DNA of 64,000 nucleotides. Origin: an uncultured Chitinophagaceae bacterium. GTDB taxonomy: Bacteria; Bacteroidota; Bacteroidia; Chitinophagales; Chitinophagaceae. This document shows, piece after piece, positions 9,104-19,278 of the stretch (positions are counted from its first letter, which is position 1; each line of letters starts with the position of its first letter). The notes below the pieces were generated by a model. It was not told the origin of the DNA, ran no database searches, and worked only from the letters and a program-made list of their open reading frames with translations. The position numbers and the translations under genes were made by a program. The stretch covers positions 1 to 64,000 of the forward strand of contig CALJNC010000021.1 of the NCBI GenBank assembly GCA_937981995.1, written 5' to 3'.

Positions 9104-12100
9104 GTGCGACTGAAACAACTACACATAAAAGGGTTTAAAAGTTTTGCTGACAAAACTGTTGTAAACCTTGATAATCAAATAACTGGAATCGTAGGGCCCA
9201 ACGGCTGTGGTAAATCTAATATCGTAGATGCCATACGATGGGTAATAGGCGAGCATAAGATTAGAAACCTGCGTTCTCAATCTTTACAGGATTTAATATT
9301 TAATGGTTCTAAAGCAAGGAATAGTTCTGGTTTAGCAGAAGTTGCTTTAACCTTTGAGAATACAAAAAATCTTTTACCTACAGAGTTTAACACGGTAACC
9401 ATTGGAAGAAAGTTTTATAAAAATGGAGATAGCGAATATCGCCTAAATGATGTAAGCTGCAGATTAAAAGATATTAATAATCTGTTTTTAGATACTGGAG
9501 TAAGCTCAGATAGTTACGCAATTATTGAGTTAGGTATGGTAGATGAAATTATTAAGGATAAAGATAATAGCCGTCGAAGAATGCTTGAACAGGCTGCTGG
9601 GATTTCAATTTATAAAACAAGAAAAAGAGAAGCGCAAAATAAACTAAAAGCAACTGAGCAAGATTTAAATCGAATAGAAGATTTACTTTTTGAAATAAAA
9701 AATAATTTACGCACGCTTGAAAATCAAGCAAAGAAAGCTGAGAAATATCTTACCGTAAAAGAAGATTACAAAGCGGCTAGTGTGGAGTACGCAAAAGCGT
9801 CACTTGAAGATTTTAATACATCTTACCAAACCTTAAATGGGCAGCAGAAAGATGAATTGGATAAAATCCTTTCGTTAGACGGTAGTATAGCTACAGAAGA
9901 TGCCGACCTGGAAAAGAGAAAGTTGGAATTGGTTCAAAAAGAAAATCAATTGCAGGAGTTGCAAAAAAAGTTCAATGAATTGAAAGACGGCATTCGTTCT
10001 AAGGAGAGTGATAAAAGTTTGTCTTTACAACGCATTGATCATTTAAGTCAATTAGAGGAAAGTATAAAAAAGAATGTAGTTGAAGCTAATGTTCAAATTG
10101 AAAATTTAAAAAAATCGCTTGCCGAAAATGAAAGCAATACGAAAAAGCATAATGAAGGTTTAGAAGATTTTAAAGAAAAGATTGATGCGGTAAGAAAGCG
10201 CCTTGAAGAAAAAAGGGCAGTATATGATGAGCGTAAAAAAGAGGTAGATGATAAACAGGCTGAGCACCAACAATTACAGGTACAAGGCTTTGATGCCGAA
10301 AAAATGATGGCTATCTCAGAAAGTGAGATAACTAATTATAACAGAAGCATTGAGCAGCTAAAGCAAGATAATGCCCAAAAGGTTGAACAAATAGATAAAG
10401 CACAAGCTCAGCTCGAAATTATAGAAAAAGAGTTGGAGGCTGAGAAAGTACAATTGCAAGAATTGTTAGCCAAGCGTGAGCAAGCAGCTACTAATTTACT
10501 TTCGTCTCAAGAAAAGTTGGAAGACCAACGAAATGCTTGGATGAATGAAAATAGAAAGTTAGATGCCAAGCAAAACGAACATCAATTAATAAAAGACCTC
10601 GTTGAAAAATTAGAAGGTTTTCCTGAAAGTATTAAGTACTTAAAAAATAATCAGGATTGGGGTATTGATGCGCCTTTATTATCTGATGTATTTACAGTAG
10701 ACGATGCGTATGCATCTTGTATTGAAAGTTATTTAGATAAATACCTTAACTACTATGTAGTTGAAAATAGAGGAGCTGCTTTAAAAGCAATTGAATTATT
10801 AAAACAACATAAAAAGGGTAAAGTTGGATTCTTTATACTGTCGGAGATTCAAGAAGTAGCAAACACTAATTTAGGTGGAGATGCAGCCTTAAATAAAATT
10901 AATAGCGATGATAAATATCGTAAGCTGCTAAATAGCTTATTGGGTAAAGTTGAAATTAAAGAGGTAATTGTTGATCAGCCTAGTGGCGATCAAATTTACT
11001 TGCACAAGAACGGTGAGGTGTATGCTACCAAAGAAGCAATGGTCGGTGGTTTTAAGGGTGTATTTGAAAATAATAAAATTGGAAGAACAAAACGCTTAGA
11101 GTCATTGACGAATGAAATTGGCCTTTTGGAAACAACGGCTATTTCCTTAAAAGCTGCAATGGATACGCTGCAGGAAGAAATCCTTGGCTTTAATGCCGAT
11201 ATGAATGAGGAGCAAATAAAGAAGTATGAAGGTCAAATTAATCAAAAGCAAATTGAATTAGCTCGAATACACCAAGGGATAGAAAACTTTAATAAGCAAA
11301 GCGAATTGGCCAGCGAGCGTATTGCTCAACTTCAAAAAAATATCGTTGATAAAAATGATAAAATATCTTTATCAAAAAATACTTTCCAAGAGGCAAGGCA
11401 GCAATTAAACTTAGCCTTTGATTCATTACAAAGCAGTAAGCAAAAGTTTGAGGTAGCCGAAGCTGATTATAACAGAACACAAGAAGAATATAATACGCAA
11501 AATATTATTCTTACGAAGCAGCAGAGTAAATTAAATGAGCTAATGCACGAGCGTAAATTATCAGAGCAGCAGCTAGAAGATAATGAGCGAAAAATTAAAG
11601 ACTACGAAACGCAAGAAGCTGATACTAAAAAGCAATTAGCCGATACGCAAGAGCTACTAAAAGGCACGGAAGAAAAATTATACAACTTACTACAGGATAA
11701 GGATAAAGAAGAAAAGCAGCTGAATGAGAAAGATCAGGCTTTTTATAATTATCGTAATGAGTTGAATGAGTTTGAAAGTACGTTGAATAAAAAACGACGT
11801 CAAAAAGAGCAATCTGAAGGCTTATTAAATTCGATTAAGGATAAATTGAATGAAATGAAATTGCAATTGTCTTCCATGAAGGAGCGTTTGCATATTGAGT
11901 TTAAAGTAGATTTAGATTCTGTACTTTCAGAAGAACGAAGTGGTGAAGAATCATTAGACGTACTTACAGAACGCGTAGAGAAATTAAAGAAGCGAATCTT
12001 TAACCTTGGTGAGGTGAATCCAATGGCCGTAGAAGCTTTTCAAGAAATGAAATCAAGGTTTGATTTTATAGAAGAACAGCGCTCAGATTTATTGCAAGCA

Positions 12101-12625
12101 AAGGATAATTTATTGCAAACAATTTTGGAAGTAGAAGAAAGCGCCAATCAAAAATTCCTAGATACATTTAATGCAGTGCGTAAAAACTTTATTGACGTAT
12201 TTAAGGCTTTGTTTACTGAAGACGATCAGTGTGATATGAAGTTAACGGATCCTGATGATCCAGCTGAAACAGGTATTGAGATATATGCGCAGCCTAAGGG
12301 TAAAAATCCTAAAACGATTACTCAACTTTCAGGAGGAGAGAAGACATTGACTTCAACTGCCTTCTTGTTTGCCATATATTTAATCAAGCCAGCCCCGTTT
12401 TGTGTATTAGATGAGGTAGATGCACCACTTGATGATGCCAATGTAGGTAAATTTATGAAAATGATTCGTCAGTTCTCTGATAATTCTCAGTTTATCATAG
12501 TAACGCACAATAAGCAAACCATGAGCCAAGTAGATGTAATTTATGGCGTAACCATGCAAGAAGCTGGAGTGAGTAAATTAGTACCTGTAGACTTTAGAAG
12601 TTTGGAGGATAATATGTTTGCCTAG
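9104..12625 (+). CDS. smc: Chromosome segregation ATPase SMC
   Basis: A condensin subunit that organises and compacts the chromosome in the cytoplasm. At 1173 residues it has the normal SMC length. The order is Walker A (GPNGCGKSN, residues 31-39), Q-loop region, long coiled coil (about 170-495), hinge (about 505-660, starting LEGFPESIKYL), returning coiled coil (about 660-1000), ABC signature LSGGEK, and Walker B FCVLDEVDAPLDD. The start is a GTG at 9104, giving MRLKQLHIKGFKSF, which is the canonical SMC N-terminus. The stop overlaps that of the convergent hldD by 4 bases (CTAG). No scpA or scpB is in the window. Confidence 0.97.
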   Translation: MRLKQLHIKGFKSFADKTVVNLDNQITGIVGPNGCGKSNIVDAIRWVIGEHKIRNLRSQSLQDLIFNGSKARNSSGLAEVALTFENTKNLLPTEFNTVTIGRKFYKNGDSEYRLNDVSCRLKDINNLFLDTGVSSDSYAIIELGMVDEIIKDKDNSRRRMLEQAAGISIYKTRKREAQNKLKATEQDLNRIEDLLFEIKNNLRTLENQAKKAEKYLTVKEDYKAASVEYAKASLEDFNTSYQTLNGQQKDELDKILSLDGSIATEDADLEKRKLELVQKENQLQELQKKFNELKDGIRSKESDKSLSLQRIDHLSQLEESIKKNVVEANVQIENLKKSLAENESNTKKHNEGLEDFKEKIDAVRKRLEEKRAVYDERKKEVDDKQAEHQQLQVQGFDAEKMMAISESEITNYNRSIEQLKQDNAQKVEQIDKAQAQLEIIEKELEAEKVQLQELLAKREQAATNLLSSQEKLEDQRNAWMNENRKLDAKQNEHQLIKDLVEKLEGFPESIKYLKNNQDWGIDAPLLSDVFTVDDAYASCIESYLDKYLNYYVVENRGAALKAIELLKQHKKGKVGFFILSEIQEVANTNLGGDAALNKINSDDKYRKLLNSLLGKVEIKEVIVDQPSGDQIYLHKNGEVYATKEAMVGGFKGVFENNKIGRTKRLESLTNEIGLLETTAISLKAAMDTLQEEILGFNADMNEEQIKKYEGQINQKQIELARIHQGIENFNKQSELASERIAQLQKNIVDKNDKISLSKNTFQEARQQLNLAFDSLQSSKQKFEVAEADYNRTQEEYNTQNIILTKQQSKLNELMHERKLSEQQLEDNERKIKDYETQEADTKKQLADTQELLKGTEEKLYNLLQDKDKEEKQLNEKDQAFYNYRNELNEFESTLNKKRRQKEQSEGLLNSIKDKLNEMKLQLSSMKERLHIEFKVDLDSVLSEERSGEESLDVLTERVEKLKKRIFNLGEVNPMAVEAFQEMKSRFDFIEEQRSDLLQAKDNLLQTILEVEESANQKFLDTFNAVRKNFIDVFKALFTEDDQCDMKLTDPDDPAETGIEIYAQPKGKNPKTITQLSGGEKTLTSTAFLFAIYLIKPAPFCVLDEVDAPLDDANVGKFMKMIRQFSDNSQFIIVTHNKQTMSQVDVIYGVTMQEAGVSKLVPVDFRSLEDNMFA

Positions 12626-13599
12626 AAGTATTTAGAGTTTACCAAATATTCTGTTACGTATTCCTGTATAGCACCTTCTAATGAATAAAACGAATTAGAG
12701 TAACCTTGGGATAGTAGTTTGTCCATCTTAGCTTCTGTAAAGTATTGATATTTATCTCTTATATCAACCGGCGTATCAACAAAGGAAATATTTTCATCTA
12801 TTTGCAAGCTATTAAAAACACTTTCCACAAGATCCAAAAAGGTTCGTGCCTCACCGCTGCCTAAATTGTAAATGCCATTAGTCGCTGTATTATTCATGAG
12901 CCAATAAATGACGTGTAATACATCTTTTACATAAACAAAATCACGCATTTGTTCGCCATTTTTAAAGTCCGGATGGTGTGAGCGAAAAAGCTTCATTTCT
13001 CCTGTTTCCTTTATTTGATTATAGGCATGGAATATTACAGAAGCCATTCTTCCTTTATGATATTCATTTGGGCCAAATACATTGAAGAATTTTAATCCAT
13101 ACCATTGTGGTGGGCTAGCTTGTGTAGCTAGTACAAATTGGTCAAATTCTTGTTTTGAAACTCCATATGGGTTTAAGGGTTTGAGCTTTTCAACTGCTGC
13201 ATGGTCATCGTTGTATCCATGTTCTCCACCGCCATAGGTGGCAGCACTTGAGGCATATATAAGTCTCGTCTTATTTTTAGTGCAATGCTTCCAAATTGTT
13301 TTGGAATATTCTAAATTTAACACACGGTGCACTTCATAATTCATTTCGGTAGTGTCTGTTCTTGCTCCTAAGTGAATAATATAATGGGCAGGGTAGGCGG
13401 CAATATTATTAATATACTCATCTCGATCTACCATGGCATTCTTGTCGTAGTTTTTAAAATTTTCTTTTTTGCTCTCTTTAGAAAAATCGTCTACGAATAT
13501 GAGATTGGTAAATCCATTGTTTGTAAGGAATTGAGCTAAACAACTACCTATAAAGCCTGCGGCGCCTGTAATAATTATTTTAGAATCTTTTTGAAGCAC
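12622..13599 (-). CDS. hldD: ADP-L-glycero-D-manno-heptose-6-epimerase
   Basis: This NAD(P)-dependent short-chain epimerase makes the heptose precursor of the lipopolysaccharide inner core. The 325-residue protein has the Rossmann motif TGAAGFIGS (about residues 11-19), the family signature FFNVFGPNEYHKGRMASVIFH, the YASSAATYGGG stretch and the YGVSKxxFD catalytic Tyr/Lys. The start is a GTG 3 bases after the LytTR regulator stop, so it is probably co-transcribed with the sensor kinase and regulator upstream. A related NDP-sugar epimerase is the alternative, but the HKGxMASV signature favours HldD. Confidence 0.88.
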   Translation of the reverse strand: MLQKDSKIIITGAAGFIGSCLAQFLTNNGFTNLIFVDDFSKESKKENFKNYDKNAMVDRDEYINNIAAYPAHYIIHLGARTDTTEMNYEVHRVLNLEYSKTIWKHCTKNKTRLIYASSAATYGGGEHGYNDDHAAVEKLKPLNPYGVSKQEFDQFVLATQASPPQWYGLKFFNVFGPNEYHKGRMASVIFHAYNQIKETGEMKLFRSHHPDFKNGEQMRDFVYVKDVLHVIYWLMNNTATNGIYNLGSGEARTFLDLVESVFNSLQIDENISFVDTPVDIRDKYQYFTEAKMDKLLSQGYSNSFYSLEGAIQEYVTEYLVNSKYF

Positions 13600-13602
13600 G
13601 AG

Positions 13603-14364
13603 TTATATTTTTTTGAATAATTGTAAAATGTCATCCTTTCTCTGTCTACTTACAGGAATGTTGGTACCATTATTTAAGATAATATAGCCACCGTCCTTTT
13701 TACTATACTCTTTTAAGAACTCCTTATTCACAAGGTAAGATTGATGGGTTCTTATAAATCCAATAGGTTCAAGCATTTCCTCAAAATGTTTAATTGTTTT
13801 AGAGGCAGTAACTTTTTCGCCATTGGTTAAGTAAACGGTGGTGTAGTTGTCGCTACTTTGGCAGTAGGATATTTCGCTTGCGCTATAAAAAGATATTTTT
13901 TCCTGAAAAGAAATAGCAATTTTATCAGCAGTAGGTTCTTTTTTTTCAACAGGTTTTTGCATTTGGTTTAGCAATTGTTTTAGTTGTTGCTGCAAGTCAG
14001 TTTCTTTTAATTTTTTGAAACGTTCCAGGGTTTTTTCAAGCAAGTCATCGTCTATTGGTTTTAATAAATAGTCTAGCACGGATAGTTTAATAGCTTCAAT
14101 GGCATAGTGGTCAAATGCTGTGGTGAATATTACATAAAAGGCCGGATCCTCTATTTGTTTTAATACTTCAATGCCCGTAAGAAAAGGCATTTGAATATCC
14201 ATAAATACTAAGTCGATTGGATTACTTTGTAAAAAGGCTAGGGCTTCTTTTGAACTTGTAAATGTTTTTACAATTTCAATTTCGGGATGATCATTTTGAA
14301 GTAATATTTCTAATACTTCGATACAATTTTTTTCATCGTCTACGATAATGGTTCTGTAATTCAT
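13603..14364 (-). CDS. LytTR-family response regulator
   Basis: A DNA-binding response regulator of 253 residues. The N-terminal receiver domain (residues 1-120) has the acidic pair DD at 9-10, phospho-acceptor Asp56 in LVFMDIQMP, a Thr in FTTAFD and Lys in LLKPID. A linker follows, then a C-terminal LytTR domain (about 150-250: YCQSSDNYTTVYLTNGEKVTASKTI, GFIRTHQSYLVNKEFL). It lies 3 bases after the sensor kinase gene, its likely partner, and 3 bases before hldD. The regulon is unknown; the arrangement hints at envelope genes. Confidence 0.93.
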   Translation of the reverse strand: MNYRTIIVDDEKNCIEVLEILLQNDHPEIEIVKTFTSSKEALAFLQSNPIDLVFMDIQMPFLTGIEVLKQIEDPAFYVIFTTAFDHYAIEAIKLSVLDYLLKPIDDDLLEKTLERFKKLKETDLQQQLKQLLNQMQKPVEKKEPTADKIAISFQEKISFYSASEISYCQSSDNYTTVYLTNGEKVTASKTIKHFEEMLEPIGFIRTHQSYLVNKEFLKEYSKKDGGYIILNNGTNIPVSRQRKDDILQLFKKI

Positions 14365-14367
14365 AAG

Positions 14368-17300
14368 TTAGTTTGATTTTCGGGTGATGGTTTTATTTGG
14401 GTTTAACAAAGGTAATTTTATATTAATTAATGTGCCTGTGGCATTATCCTGATCATCGTATAAGTCTATCACATCTACTTCGCCGCGGCTTTGATTGTTA
14501 GGATTCATTAATTTGAGTCGGCTTTCGCCTAATTGCATGCCATATGATTTTCTTTTTGGCTGGTTGTCTAAGTATTCATTAGACTCTTGCGAAGCCCTAC
14601 GTCCAATCCCATTGTCTTGGATTTGAATATTTATATAGTCTCTTAAGGATTGCTTAATTCTTATATCAATATTTTTTTCGCCTTCTTTGTGCATTAGCCC
14701 ATGCCATATTGCATTCTCAATATAGGGTTGTAGTAGTAATGACGGGATGCTTATTTGAGTTTGATGAATGGTGTCTTCAATTTCAATTTTAAAATTAAAG
14801 TCGCTGTCAAATCGCATGCTTTCAATTTCTACATAAAGATTAATCGTATCTAGTTCTTCTTTTAAACTTACGTAAGGGTTGGTGCTGTTGTTCAAAATGT
14901 TTCGCACCAGTTGCGAGAATTTTACAAGGTATTTTCTGGCCTTTTTATTTTCATTTTTAAGGATGAAATTATTTATTGAATTTAACGAGTTAAATAGAAA
15001 GTGTGGATTGATTTGAGCTCGGAGTGCTTTCATTTCAACTTCTGCCAATTCCTTGGTGTAACTTACCTTAAGTGCTTCTTTTTCGTTGCGCTGTTTTCGT
15101 TTGAAATTAAGGAAGCTCCAAATAGTTGACCCCAAAAGAATAATGGATAATAAAATAAACCACCAGCGTTTATAAATCGGCGGGGCAATTCTTATTTCAA
15201 GGCTTGTGTACTCCTCTCCCCAAAAGCCATCATAGTTTGAAGCCTTTACCTGAAACTCATAGCTGCCCGGGTCAAGGTTGGTGTAGGAAACGTAGGTTCT
15301 AATGTCAGCGTTTATCCAATCTTCATGCAGTCCTTTCAGTCTATACTTATATTGTATTTTATCCTGTATTACATTTCCTAATGCAGTATAGTTAAATGAG
15401 AATGAATTTTGATTGTATTGTAATTTGATTTTATCAATGTAAGAGATCATTTTTTTATCACTTACATCTTTATCAAATACCGAGAATTTTATAATTGCAA
15501 CTGTGGGTGTTTTGGTTGAGTTTTTTATATCCTCTCCTTTAAAAATGTTTACGCCATCAATTCCACCAAATGCTAAGGAACCATCTTTTAATTTTAAATA
15601 CGAGTTGGTATTAAACTCATTACTTTGTAATCCACTTCGTTTTTCATAGTTATGAATTGTTATATCCATACTATCATTTATATTTTTCTGACTCCAAATT
15701 ATGTTACTTAATCCACCATTAGAGCTAACCCAAAAAGATCTGTCGTTTTGAGGTAGTATACCATAAATTACATTGTTACTTAGATTGTCAGTTGTGGTAA
15801 TTCTTTTTTTAATATTGAACTGTTTATCTAGAATTGTAATACCCGATCCATCACTGCCAAGCCATAGTTGCCCTAGATTGTCTTCAAATATTGATTTGAT
15901 TGAGGTTGCGTTTTTATCGGCTAGCTTTTTTTTAGGATATATTTTTTCAAAACGATCTCCTTGTCTGTTATAGCGTAAAACACCTTTGGTGGTGCCGGCA
16001 AGTAGTGTTCCTTTATTTGTCATATATAAGGAGCGCATTCGGTTATCTTGATATATTGGTTTTGATTCATCGTAGTAATTTTTAACCTCCTTAGTTTTAG
16101 AGTTTATTCTAAAAAAACCTTGTTGGGATGTGCCTACCCATACTTCTTCCTTTTGCTTATTGTAATAAAACGACCAAATACCACTTTGGCCCATTTCGTT
16201 CCAGGTTTTAGTGGAATTTACTTTTTGTTTTACACGTCTGTTTGTTATATCAAATATTAGAATTTCTCCACTATTCAAAGCTAGCCATAGTTCATTTTCT
16301 ACTTTTACCATTTCAATAATAAAAGTTTCAGCACCAGGCTTCAGTTCCTTTTTATTATGAAATGTATATTTTTTTGTTGAGCGGTCATATTCAATTAATC
16401 CACTGCCTGCCGTTCCAAACCAAAGAGTGCCTTTTTCGTCTTCAATTATTTTTCTTACAAATTTTAAATTATATGCTTCGTCATCCGATACGTTTAGTAA
16501 GGGTACGAATTTTTTAATATTAGGGTCAAGTACGTCAATTCCCTTCCCGTCATATCCTATCCAAGTTATATTATTTTGATCTTTTAAAATACTTAAAGGG
16601 TAATTTGAAGTAGTGGGCGCTATGTCACTTTCCTGATTTAGTTGTGTTACTTTTTTGCTTTCAATATTATATACAAAGCAACCCAATCCGTAGGTTGTCA
16701 TTAATAAATCATTGGAGGCAGAATCAAAATTCATTTGATTAATACCCAATATTTTATTTTCAAGTGAATTTAAGGGGCTAAAAATATACGCACCAGTTTT
16801 GGTATTAAACTCCATAATGTCATTAAACACAGAGCCTAAATAGATGGTGTGATTGTAGTCGAAAACGGTAGTATTAAAACTAGAATTTTCCGTTAGTAAA
16901 TCTGAATTATGTTTTATCCATTTTTTACTTTTTATCTTATACTCATGACAAATGCCGTTTTTTGAAATTATAAAAACGCTTTGATTTGTACTAAAGGCTC
17001 CAATAAAAGTGGCTTCAGGGCTAAGTTCTTTATTAATAGGACTCTCAGCTGTAATTTTTAAACTGTTTTTATTAAGTTTTAAAAGCTTGAATTTTGAACT
17101 AACGGCCCAAAGTTCTTTTTTATTAGCTAGGCATACAGCTTTGAAATTATGTTTATTGGATAATGCTTTTCCTGTTATCTTGCCAGTTTGGGTATTAAAT
17201 ATGGCAAGCTCATTGGGGGTAGTAATCCAAAGGTGATGACCCCGGTCATAAAACAACTTATTAATTTTAGATGAAGGAATACTTAATGAGTCGTCCGGTT

Positions 17301-17595
17301 GATATCTGAAAACTTTAAAAGTAGTACCGTCAAATCTATTCAATCCATCTTGAGTGCCTATCCAAATAAATCCTTTGTTGTCCTCCTTTATATCTGTAAC
17401 TACACATTGCGATATGCCAGATTCTAGATTAAGATTTGTAATATTTAGTTTGTATAATGCGTCTTGGGCAAATCCTGATGCTGCTATTAAAACAAATCCT
17501 ATGATATGTAATACGGTCTTTAAGATTTTATAAAGATAGTATGATTGAGTACATATTAAAATGCATAATTTATTAAATATAGCTCTTGTAAGCAA
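14368..17595 (-). CDS. Membrane sensor histidine kinase with beta-propeller and Y_Y_Y sensor (LytS-type kinase)
   Basis: A sensor kinase of 1075 residues. A hydrophobic export segment lies at about residues 24-43 (ending SGFAQ). A long periplasmic region contains repeated reg_prop beta-propeller blades (GFIWIGTQDGLNRFD, GTLWFGTAGSGLIEYD, GQLWLGSDGSGITILD) and a Y_Y_Y domain (about 730-805). One membrane helix follows (811-828), then the His_kinase domain with phospho-acceptor His865 in AQINPHFLFNSLN, the N-box around residue 961 (ENAIWHG) and the G-box near 994 (DNGIG). The sensor resembles hybrid two-component (HTCS) proteins, but the output is split into a separate LytTR regulator 3 bases downstream. 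The ligand is unknown and no polysaccharide-utilisation genes are nearby. Confidence 0.93.
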   Translation of the reverse strand: MLTRAIFNKLCILICTQSYYLYKILKTVLHIIGFVLIAASGFAQDALYKLNITNLNLESGISQCVVTDIKEDNKGFIWIGTQDGLNRFDGTTFKVFRYQPDDSLSIPSSKINKLFYDRGHHLWITTPNELAIFNTQTGKITGKALSNKHNFKAVCLANKKELWAVSSKFKLLKLNKNSLKITAESPINKELSPEATFIGAFSTNQSVFIISKNGICHEYKIKSKKWIKHNSDLLTENSSFNTTVFDYNHTIYLGSVFNDIMEFNTKTGAYIFSPLNSLENKILGINQMNFDSASNDLLMTTYGLGCFVYNIESKKVTQLNQESDIAPTTSNYPLSILKDQNNITWIGYDGKGIDVLDPNIKKFVPLLNVSDDEAYNLKFVRKIIEDEKGTLWFGTAGSGLIEYDRSTKKYTFHNKKELKPGAETFIIEMVKVENELWLALNSGEILIFDITNRRVKQKVNSTKTWNEMGQSGIWSFYYNKQKEEVWVGTSQQGFFRINSKTKEVKNYYDESKPIYQDNRMRSLYMTNKGTLLAGTTKGVLRYNRQGDRFEKIYPKKKLADKNATSIKSIFEDNLGQLWLGSDGSGITILDKQFNIKKRITTTDNLSNNVIYGILPQNDRSFWVSSNGGLSNIIWSQKNINDSMDITIHNYEKRSGLQSNEFNTNSYLKLKDGSLAFGGIDGVNIFKGEDIKNSTKTPTVAIIKFSVFDKDVSDKKMISYIDKIKLQYNQNSFSFNYTALGNVIQDKIQYKYRLKGLHEDWINADIRTYVSYTNLDPGSYEFQVKASNYDGFWGEEYTSLEIRIAPPIYKRWWFILLSIILLGSTIWSFLNFKRKQRNEKEALKVSYTKELAEVEMKALRAQINPHFLFNSLNSINNFILKNENKKARKYLVKFSQLVRNILNNSTNPYVSLKEELDTINLYVEIESMRFDSDFNFKIEIEDTIHQTQISIPSLLLQPYIENAIWHGLMHKEGEKNIDIRIKQSLRDYINIQIQDNGIGRRASQESNEYLDNQPKRKSYGMQLGESRLKLMNPNNQSRGEVDVIDLYDDQDNATGTLINIKLPLLNPNKTITRKSN

Positions 17596-17677
17596 AGCGT
17601 AATTTATGTACGTACGCGGCTAATTCAAAATGGTGATATATTCAACCTAAAGGATAGTATCGATTCATTCTTATCAC

Positions 17678-17685
17678 TATATTTG
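17678..17685 (+). promoter_or_regulatory. -7 box of fbp, only 5 bases before the ATG
   Basis: TATATTTG matches the TAnnTTTG consensus exactly. It ends 5 bases before the only plausible fbp start at 17691, so the transcript would begin at or almost at the start codon. No TTG at -33 was found. Confidence 0.6.
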
Positions 17686-17690
17686 CCGGA

Positions 17691-18692
17691 ATGAAGCCCT
17701 TTAATACGATTACTACTTTAGATGAGTTTACCATTCAGCAAACTAGATTATTTCCTAAAGCAACTGGAGGTTTATCTGGTATATTACGAGATATAGGTAT
17801 TGCTTGTAAGCTTATAAATAAAAAAGTAAATAAAGCTGGACTGGTTGGAATCTTGGGAGCTCGTGGTACTGAAAATGTGCAAGGCGAGGAGCAAATGAAG
17901 TTGGATGTTTATGCCGATGATATTATGATTCGTGTTTTAAAAAGCAGTGCGGATTGTGCAGGAATTGCTTCTGAGGAGAATGATGACTTTGTTGCCTTTG
18001 ATGATGAATATTCCAAGAACGCTAAGTACGTTGTATTATTTGACCCTTTAGATGGTTCTTCAAATATTGACGTGAACGCAAGTATAGGAACCATATTTGC
18101 GATTTATCGTCGTGAAAGTGAATTGGGCACAGCTGTGCAGGAGTCTGATTTTTTACAAAATGGTTCCAAGTTAATGGCAGCGGGTTATGTAATATATGGT
18201 TCAAGTACTATGATGGTGTATGGTACAAAAGGCGGCGTAAATGGATTTACGTTAGATCCTTCCATAGGCGAGTTTTGTTTATCGCACCCTGATATGATGG
18301 TGCCCGAAGATGGTAAAATATATTCAGTAAATCAAGGGAATACTGAAAAGTACACGGATGGTTTAAAAAATTATCTTCAACATTGTATGAGAAATGATGA
18401 TACGAAGAAGTCTTATACGCACCGTTATATAGGCAGTATGGTAGCCGATATGCATCGCACGCTTATTAAAGGCGGTATTTTCTTTTACCCAGCTGATAGT
18501 GCAAATGAAAATGGTAAGCTGCGTTTACAATACGAGTGTAACCCTATGTCCTTTTTGGTTGAGCATGCAGGTGGCTTAAGTTCTGACGGTGAGAAGTCAG
18601 TCCTTAAAATTGAGCCAACTGAGTTGCATCAGCGTGTGCCAATTTTTATTGGATCTAAAAATATGGTCACTGAGCTACTTAGTTATCTTTAA
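17691..18692 (+). CDS. fbp: Class I fructose-1,6-bisphosphatase
   Basis: This enzyme hydrolyses fructose-1,6-bisphosphate to fructose-6-phosphate, the committed step of gluconeogenesis. At 333 residues it has the standard class I length. The metal and substrate sites are visible: GLVGILGARGTENVQGEEQMKLD, ASEEND, LFDPLDGSSNIDVNASIGTIF, RYIGSMVADMHRTLIKGGIF and LRLQYECNPMSFLVEHAGG. The 3' end overlaps the convergent yigZ-like gene by 14 bases. pfkA, its glycolytic counterpart, lies about 9 kb away on the other strand. Confidence 0.97.
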   Translation: MKPFNTITTLDEFTIQQTRLFPKATGGLSGILRDIGIACKLINKKVNKAGLVGILGARGTENVQGEEQMKLDVYADDIMIRVLKSSADCAGIASEENDDFVAFDDEYSKNAKYVVLFDPLDGSSNIDVNASIGTIFAIYRRESELGTAVQESDFLQNGSKLMAAGYVIYGSSTMMVYGTKGGVNGFTLDPSIGEFCLSHPDMMVPEDGKIYSVNQGNTEKYTDGLKNYLQHCMRNDDTKKSYTHRYIGSMVADMHRTLIKGGIFFYPADSANENGKLRLQYECNPMSFLVEHAGGLSSDGEKSVLKIEPTELHQRVPIFIGSKNMVTELLSYL

Positions 18693-19278
18693 TTAATTCT
18701 ATGGTTCGATCTAGTGCAACTTTTTCAATAAATTGTTGCGCCTTGGATTTTGGTATTTCTAATTCGTATATACAGTAGCTAGTAAATGCTTTAGTTATAA
18801 TTTTTCCGCATACATTTTTTATTAAATGGTCTACAATTCCTTGCTTATCAAAAGGGAATTGAATTTTATGATAGGTTGGGATTTCTTTTATTATAATATT
18901 GTTTTCTTCTAATGCTAATTTAGCTGCCGCTTTATAAGCTGTTTGTAATCCTCCCACGCCAAGTTTTGTGCCGCCATAATAACGCACTACAACAATAAAT
19001 ACATTGCTTAAATCAAAACTATCTATTTGCCCAAGGATAGGCTTTCCTGCGCTGTTGCTGGGTTCGCCGTCGTCATTGGCTCGCGAAGTGCTATCCTCTA
19101 ATCCTACTTTATAGGCATAGCAATGGTGAGTTGCTTTAGGGTGTAGTTCTTTTATTTCCTTTAAATATTCTTCAACGTTTTTGAGGGAGTTTATAGGAAA
19201 TGCATATCCAATAAATTTACTTCCTTTCTCTTTAAAAATAGATTCGCTTTTGCGTTCTAATGTGTTATACGTATCCAT
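18679..19278 (-). CDS. YigZ/IMPACT family protein
   Basis: A 199-residue member of the UPF0029 (YigZ/IMPACT) family. The N-terminal domain signature is clear: EKGSKFIGYAFPI, HPKATHHCYAYKVG, RANDDGEPSNSAGKPILGQI and VVVRYYGGTKLGVGGLQTAYKAAA. A DUF1949-like C-terminal domain follows. The biochemical role is not settled; the eukaryotic relative IMPACT regulates translation. It begins immediately after the EamA transporter stop with no gap, so it is the third gene of a ribD-transporter-yigZ unit, and its tail overlaps fbp by 14 bases. Confidence 0.9.
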   Translation of the reverse strand: MDTYNTLERKSESIFKEKGSKFIGYAFPINSLKNVEEYLKEIKELHPKATHHCYAYKVGLEDSTSRANDDGEPSNSAGKPILGQIDSFDLSNVFIVVVRYYGGTKLGVGGLQTAYKAAAKLALEENNIIIKEIPTYHKIQFPFDKQGIVDHLIKNVCGKIITKAFTSYCIYELEIPKSKAQQFIEKVALDRTIELIKDN

